Shown here in pieces: positions 57,713 through 64,000 of a DNA stretch of 64,000 nucleotides (position 1 is the first letter of the stretch; each line of letters opens with the position of its first letter). The position numbers were made by a program, and so were the translations under genes. The DNA is from Datura wrightii (taxonomy: Eukaryota > Streptophyta > Magnoliopsida > Solanales > Solanaceae). The stretch lies in assembly GCA_035772735.1 (NCBI GenBank), contig JASDFA010000010.1, positions 33,295,501 through 33,359,500 of the forward strand, written 5' to 3'. The notes under the pieces were generated by a model. That model searched no databases. It saw only the letters and a program-made list of their open reading frames with translations, and was not told where the DNA came from.

Positions 57713-59216
57713 TGTAATACCCTAGAAGTGCCTTAGATTAGACTCGGGTTTTAAAATGGAAGTTGATAGAATCTGGGATAAACTCACAGAAACGGCCACC
57801 TAACGGATCGTTGGTCAAACCAACGACCCATGGGAAGCACCCGTGGTGAGGTCTGGCCGCATGGTAGTTGGAGGTGACGGGTCAAGTAACAACCCATTGT
57901 TTGATACAACGAGTCATTGTTTGAAGTCGTGGTGGGCTGGTCCTCAGCCTAAGGGGAAGTAACGAGTCGTGGAATGACCTGTTGCAGGTTACAATGGGCC
58001 ATGGTCATCAGCCATGGGAAGAAGTATTAAAAATGTCTAGTCAATGTAAAAGAAGGAAACAACGACTTGTTGGAAGGAGGAATGAGTCGTGGTGTGGCTC
58101 GTGGGAAGGCTTGGTACAGATAATAAAGGGAGAAATGACAGACCACGCAACAGATCATCCTTTGAAGAAACCACTCGTCTTGTCTTGTCGTCAGATCAAA
58201 TATGAGAAGGTGAAGTTGGGCAGTGAGATGACGGATTTATACAATGAGTCATCATATCCAACAACGACCCATTAGTATGGTCTTTGTTACCACAGTGAAG
58301 AAATTTTAGGAATTTCATGAAGGGCATTTTCGTCAATCCTAAGTCCTAGGGTCCTAAACTATGTCGATTAAGGATCGAAATGCAGTGTTTTATGAGGGTA
58401 AAACCTACCCTAGGCTCATTCATATCCGTGAATGCAAGAGTAATAATCTAGAGAGGTGATCAAGGAAAAATCCTTCAAGCTTCTCTTCAATTTCTCCTTG
58501 GGCATTCAAGGAAGTACAAGAATCAACCATAATAAGGTATGTAGGGTTATGAATAGGTGAATCCTTTCACACCCATGCACAATCACTCTCTAAATCATGA
58601 ATTTCTTATGTCTAACCTATGGGGTTTTAACCCAATGCATGAATTTCCTAATTCCCTACATGGGTATGACTTAAATATGTTTCAAATATTGAATTATAAT
58701 TCATGGGCTTGTTTTATATTGTTTTCAATCAAAATCATGTTTCAAGTTTTATGAATTAAAAAGCCCATTGATGAGAAGTTTATGAAAGATGAGATTTGTG
58801 ATGAATGTATCATTATGATGATATATTATGATGAAAAGCATGTTTTCAAGCTACCCATGTTTATAATCAAATTTTTCAATATGAATTAATTATTTTCAAG
58901 CATGTTAAGATATTGGGCAATTCCCACATGTTCAAGTATGATTTATGATTTTCCCGAATTAAGTTTATCACATAGTTTTGGAGCGAAGACTCCCAATTAT
59001 CTTTCTACTTGTGGTAATTTTTGAGTTAAAACTTCTCATAAGCATGATTTCATATTTGAGATGTATTTGATTATTGAGATTCGTCAATAGACAATGTTGA
59101 GATTTGTTGAAAAATGATGGAGAGCATATGCATGTTTTTGGGAGTAGTGTCTAGCACCGAGTAGGCTAAGGTCAATCACCTTATGGCTCAGAACTACGTG
59201 CCAATATAGGTTTATA

Positions 59217-59275
<59 letters not shown>

Positions 59276-60174
59276 CTACCGGGACCTCCCTTGTGAGCTA
59301 TCTCCTGCCCTATTGAGCCACGAGCTTGATATCGATATCATGGTATCGTCCTTAGTCCTGGCAAGGATTTCGGAGGCTCTTCCCACTTGAGTGTCATAGT
59401 TAGAACCACATAAGCTCTATCGTGCTATGAAGGTTAAAAGATGAGCCTCCCATTATTCCTCATGATTTCAGTTATGCATGTTTATCATTCGTGACATTTC
59501 TATGTCTATATATGTTCAAAAGAAGGTTTGACTCAATGTTCAGTTTTACTCATGACTATGAGATTTCAGCTTTGAGTCAATTGATTCAGTTATGAGGTTA
59601 TGTTATGTTGTGATGAGATTATGATTTTAGAAAGAATGCATGCAAGCCCTACTCTCAGGTTCTTATTGTCTATATTTTACCTTATACACGCATTTAAATG
59701 ATTTTACTTATCAAAGCGGTTTTACTTAGCTTGCATACTCGGTACATTGTACTGACCGCATACTCTATGCTGTATCGTTTCATGATACAGGACCCAGCAC
59801 TCAGACACAGTCCCATCAATAGTCAGTCTTGAGAGTTAGCATCTTACACTTGTTGCTGAGTCCTCATCTCTCGAAGACCATGCTTATACAGATATCTATA
59901 TGTATTTTCACTTTTTAGCTTATTTGAGTTAGTTTGGATCTTGTCCCATTAATTCATCATGTTTAGAGGTTTTTTCAGAAAAAAAAAGGATGTATTCAAC
60001 TTTAGATTGTGTATTATGATGTTATGTTTATTTTAGACTTTCGCTAATTTTATCATGGTGACTCTTCTGTCTTATTGATTGAGTTAGATGTATGTTTATG
60101 CCATGGGTCGACTTGGAGTCTCTCGGGGCTCCTTATCCAGTGTTGAGATCCGGGCCTCCGTTCGGGTTGTGACA
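57713..60174 (+). mobile_element. 5' LTR of element H
   Basis: 2462 bp from TGTAATACCCTAGAAGTGCC to CGTTCGGGTTGTGACA. U3 (57780-58270) contains AACGACCCATGG, AACGAGTCATTG, AACGAGTCGTGG and AACGACTTGTTGG sites. A (TA)n run is at 59219-59273. It is followed by the primer site TGGTATCATAGA (60179-60190). Confidence 0.9.
59219..59273. repeat. (TA)n microsatellite in H's LTR
   Basis: About 27 TA units, at the LTR position corresponding to the shorter (AT)n of K (45986-46006). Confidence 0.95.
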
Positions 60175-61600
60175 AACTTGGTATCATAGAAATAGGTTTG
60201 AAGTGTCCTAGGGTGTCTGAAAGCCACATTGAGTAGATTCTCTTTCATGGATGTGAAGCTCGCCACACTTATGAAGAAGAGGCTACGAGACGTTTAGGGA
60301 ATGTTCCCTTCTTTCGTGATCTATGTCGTGCGATGAAATGTCTCCCTACCCTTCTAATTTGTGCTATTCACGATTGTAGAATCATGGCTCCCCGAAGTGT
60401 AAATGGTAGAAGCAATGGGAATGGAAACGACCACGAGGATGCCAACAGAAAGAGGCACCAGCAGGCCCCACAAGTCCAGGAGCACCATGCGCTAGAGCCG
60501 GTTGCCTATGCTGAATTTATGGAAGCTATTTAGCTGCTCGCGCAGGCCTTGACCACCCAGGTCAATTAGCAGGCAGTTGCGCATGTCCCACAAAATGGTA
60601 ATGCAGTGGCAGCTCGAGTTAAGGATTTTTTGAGAATGAAGCCGTCAGAGTTCCTCGGGTCAAAAGTAGATAAGGAACCACATGAGTTCATAGTTGAGAT
60701 TGTGAAGATCACCCAAGTCATGGGGGTGAATGGAGTTGAGAGTGTGGAGCTGGCCTCGTATCAGCTATAAGGGGTCCCACACATCTGGTTTCATCAATGG
60801 AGAGATAGTAGGACCTATGGAGCGTGCTCTGTCACTTTGGAGAAGTTCCATGTTCCATTCTTAGATCGGTTCTTTCCTTATGAGATGAGGGAGTTGAAGG
60901 CAGCAGAGTTCGTGAATCTTAAGCAGGGATGGATGACGGTGCAGGAGTATGACCTTGAGTTCACTCGCCTATCGAAGTACACCCCAGAGTTAGTGGCTGA
61001 TTAGAGGGTGCGGGTGAGTAGATTTGTTCGTGGTATGGTGGGCTATTTGGACAAGGATTGTAGGAATGCTACACTCTATCAGGTTGTGGATTTCCCTCAG
61101 ATAGTTTTGTAAGCATAGCAAATGGAGGCGGTGCATATGAGGGAGAGGGAGGCCAAGAGGGCCAGGACTAATAGTCATAGATTCTCACAAGCAAGGTCAG
61201 GTGGTGGGCACCGACAGCAGACCCGCCAGAGATCTTCTGCCCTAGCATCTTCAGCATTGAGTGTGCCATCCAGGCCTAGGTAATCAGAGGGGCCGAGCAT
61301 TAGGCTCTAGCGGTCAAAGTAGCAGACCCGCAGATTCTAGTATCCAAGCTTGTCGTAGGTATGGTCGCGGTCACACGGGTCAGTGCTTAGCAGGTACAGG
61401 TTCTTGTTTCGGGTATGTGAAGCCCAGACACATGCTCATAGATTGTCCAATAGTGAAACAGGACCATGATGGGGGTCGAAGCCCAGCTTCTAGTTCAGCA
61501 GCCCCACCCGCACGTTTAGCATATCGGGGGGCATCTACTAACACAGGTGGTGATCAACACCAAAACAGATTCTATGCCTTAGCATCCCGCCAGGAGTAGG
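60175..61600 (+). pseudogene. Leader and gag of element H
   Basis: Primer site TGGTATCATAGA is followed by the leader with GTCCTAGGGTGTCTGAAAGC. Gag starts at ATG 60384 (MAPRSVNGRSNGNGND). The capsid has ARVKDFLRMKPSEFLGSKVD, FLDRFFPYEMRELKAAEFVN and EYDLEFTRLSKYTPELV in one frame. Stops are TAG 60531, TAG 60567, TAA near 60768 and TAG 61002; three of the four are at ancestral Gln codons. A later frameshift leads to the knuckle CFGYVKPRHMLIDCP (61261-61599), where the second Cys is Tyr. Confidence 0.87.
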
Positions 61601-61884
61601 AGGTCTCCTCAGATGTTGCCACTGGTATGTTATAAGTTTTCCATCTTGATGTGTATGCTTTGTTAGATTTGGGGGCTACATTGTCTTTTTTGACACCTTA
61701 TATGGCCAGTACCTTCGGCGTCAGTCCCAAAGTCTTGTCAAAACCCTTCTTTACCTTCAGAGTCAGTCCTAAAGTCTTTTCAAAACCCTTCTTAGTCTCT
61801 GCTCCTGTAGGTGATTCAATTGTAGCTAGACGGGTGTACAGAAGATTCCTAGTATCAGTCTTTTAGAAAGTCACTTCAGCAGAT
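61601..61884 (+). pseudogene. Protease of element H with internal duplication
   Basis: Active-site region MYALLDLGATLSFLTPYMAS begins at 61651. A 42-bp in-frame tandem duplication follows (61714-61755 and 61756-61797), giving GVSPKVLSKPF and RVSPKVFSKPF in succession. A TAG at about 61864 ends the frame. Confidence 0.82.
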
Positions 61885-63572
61885 TTGATAGAGTTAGCCA
61901 TGACCGATTTTGATGTTATCCTCGACATGGATTGTCTATTTTCATGTTATGCATCAATTAATTGTAGGAACCGGGCTGTAGAGTTCAGATTCTCAGGTAA
62001 GCTAGTCTTAGAATGGACAGGTAGTTCAGCTATGCCAGTAGGTCGTTTCATTTCCTACCTTAAGGACAGAAAGATAATATCTAAATGTTGTATGTACCAC
62101 CTAGTTAGGATTAAGGATGCGACGTTTGAGACCCCGACTATCCAATCTGTCCCAGTAGCATGTGAGTATCCAGAGGTCTTTCCTGCTAATCTACCGGGAA
62201 TCCCTCCCTAGTGGGTGATTGATTTTGGTATTGACCTTCTCCCCGACACGCAGCCTGTATCTATTCCTCCCTACAGAATGGCTCCAGCCAAGCTAAAGGA
62301 GTTGAAGGAATAGTTGAAGGACCTGTTAGATAAGGGTTTCATTAGACCGAGCAAGTCCCCATGGGGTGCACCAGTTCTCTTTATTCGAAAGAAGGATGGT
62401 TCTCTTTGTATATGTATTGACTATCAGAAAATGGAAAAAGTCACCTTCATGAACAGGTATCCTTTACCTAGGATTGATAAATTATTTTCTCAGCTTCAGT
62501 GTGCCAAGTTCTTTTCTAGGATAGATCTCAGATTCGGGTACCATCAACTCAGAGTTTGGGAGAGCGATATCCCGAAGACACCCCTCAGGATGCGGTATGG
62601 TCATTATGAGTTTGCAGTTATGTCTTTTGGACTAATGAATGCTCTTGTAGCTTTTATGGACTTGCTGGATAGGGTATTCAAGCCGTACTTGGATATGTTC
62701 GTAATTGTTTTTATTAATGACATCCTAATATACTCTCTAAGGGAGGAGGAGTGTGCCGCTCATTTGAGGGTGGTGCTGCAGACTCTCAAAGATCGCCAGT
62801 AACATGCCAAATTCACCAAGTGCGAGTTTTGGTTGAACTCCATAGCGATTTTGGGCCATGTGGTATCAAGTGAGGGCATAAAGGTGGATTCTCAGAAAAT
62901 AAAAGCGGTGAAGAATTGGCCTAGACCAATGAATCCTTTAGATATTCAGAGCTTCTTTGATTTAGCTGGCTCCTATGGAAGATTCCTGGAAGGTTTCTCA
63001 TTGATTGCAGCACCTTTGACCAAATTGACCTAGAAGAAGGTGAAATTCCAATTATCGGAGGCTTGTGAGAGGAGCTTTAAGGAGTTGAAGGATTGATTTA
63101 CCTCAGCACTTGTATTAACCCTAACTGAGGGTACCGATGGGTTCGTGGTGTATTGTGATGCTTCAAGGATCGGACTTGGGTATGTGTTGCCGCAGCACGG
63201 GAACGTTATAGCATATGCCTCGAGACAACTAAAAGTTCATGAGAAGAATTACTCGACCCATGATCTTGAATTAGCCGCAGTGGTGTTCGCATCTGAAGAT
63301 ATGGCGACATTCTTTGTACGGGGTTCATGTGGATGTGTCTATGGACCATAAGAGTTTACATTATGTATTTACCCAGAAAGATCTTAATCTTTAGCAGAGA
63401 GGTGGTTGGAGCTACTCAAGGACTATGATATGAGTGTCCTTTACCATCCGGGTAAGGCCAATGTAGTGGCAGACGCACTTAGTAGACTCTCTATGGAGAG
63501 TGTGTCCCATGTGGATGAGGGGAAAAAGGAACTTGTAAAGGATGTGCATCGACTCGCAAGGTTGGAGTTCAG
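61885..63572 (+). pseudogene. RT and RNase H of element H
   Basis: The protease-RT linker (VILDMDCLFSCYASINCRNR) and RT motifs follow in order: [44 protein letters not shown]. The catalytic box reads VFINDIL (62710-62724), with the first Asp of FIDD changed to Asn (AAT 62716-62718), so RT would be inactive. RNase H has [12 protein letters not shown] and [25 protein letters not shown] (63145-63300), then a frameshift near 63310 before LLKDYDMSVLYHPGKANVVADALSRL. Stops: TAG 62311, TAA near 62802, TAG 63031. Confidence 0.9.
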
Positions 63573-64000
63573 TTGTTTGACTCGACTAATGGCGGTGTTG
63601 TTGTTCAGAGCGGATCAGAATCATCCTTGGTGACTCATGTAAATGCTAGACAAGATGAGGACCCAATTTTGGTAATGTTAAAGGAAGTCGTTCAGAATCA
63701 GAAGGTAGAGGTCTTCTCCAAAGGGGGAGATGGGGTGCTTCGGTACCAGGGTCACTTATGTTTTCTGGATGTTGGTAATTTGAGGAATCGTATGTTGCAC
63801 GAGGCTCATGGATCCAGGTATTCTATCCATCTAGGTGCCACAAAGATGTACCATGACCATCGAGAAGTATATTGGTGGAATGACATGAAGAAGGATATCG
63901 TAGAGTTTGTAGCTAAGTGTCTAAGGTCGAGCACCAGAGATTGGGAGGTGTTCTTCAAGATATCAGTATTACTACTTTGAAGTGGGAAGAAATCAATATG
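63573..64000 (+). pseudogene. Integrase N-terminus of element H (cut by window edge)
   Basis: ARQDEDPILVMLKE and YQGHLCFLD precede the zinc-binding start: EAHGSRYSIHLGATKMYHD with both His, then VAKC. About 20 bp that should encode the second Cys (PNCQQV-type) are missing, so the HHCC finger is broken. The core and any chromodomain lie right of the window. Confidence 0.85.

Noticed and set aside
57982..58275. 97-codon ORF
   Set aside because: Located in the U3 of H among GAGTCGT repeats; no counterpart in the other LTRs of this type.

Overview
This window is plant nuclear heterochromatin. I find no host gene, rRNA or tRNA gene. Almost every base belongs to nested Ty3/Gypsy LTR retrotransposons, all decayed. 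Evidence: LTR pairs with TG...CA ends, primer-binding sites (tRNA-Asp type TGGCGCCGTTGCCGGGGA; tRNA-iMet type TGGTATCAGAG), target-site duplications (TSDs), and fragments of gag, protease, RT, RNase H and integrase. The elements look Solanaceae-like to me (pepper, tomato or tobacco relatives). That is family-level recollection, not a search result.

Layout, with my own element letters. Element D is a minus-strand chromovirus-like element. Its 5' LTR is 21170-23110 plus 32994-33713 and its gag is 19960-20951; D itself interrupts LTR E (33714-35630). Element B is a minus-strand Athila-like gag-protease element without pol, inserted in D. Its 5' LTR is 18372-19959 and its 3' LTR runs off the left edge (1-1025). 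Element A (3633-16294, plus) is a full-length Athila-like element inside B. It has gag, protease, RT-RNase H, integrase and an extra post-pol ORF. Element C (23111-32993, minus; perfect GAAAC TSD) lies inside D's LTR. It is a relative of A that lost RT through integrase but kept gag, protease and the extra ORF.

Right of this, 35631-39459 is an Athila-like 3' remnant (L) holding solo LTR I (36362-37937). Element J (39460-48684, minus) has LTRs but no recognisable coding and holds solo LTR K (44359-46980). Element F (plus, from 48685) sits in J's right LTR. F ends at about 53770 in a tail-to-tail joint with element G (minus, to 57712). Element H (plus, from 57713 off the right edge) sits in G's LTR.

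The most interesting signal is in A and C. Their post-pol ORF is exactly 1221 nt in both, with no net indel, while gag-pol carries frameshifts and deletions. It is bracketed by polypurine-like motifs, followed by a small hairpin, and preceded by a likely intron and by GC-rich palindromic modules that are copies of those upstream of the LTR TATA box. Palindromic U3 arrays recur in every LTR family here, and two unrelated LTRs (I and J) share the same U3 module. Most premature stops look like CAG to TAG, as expected from deamination of CHG-methylated cytosine.
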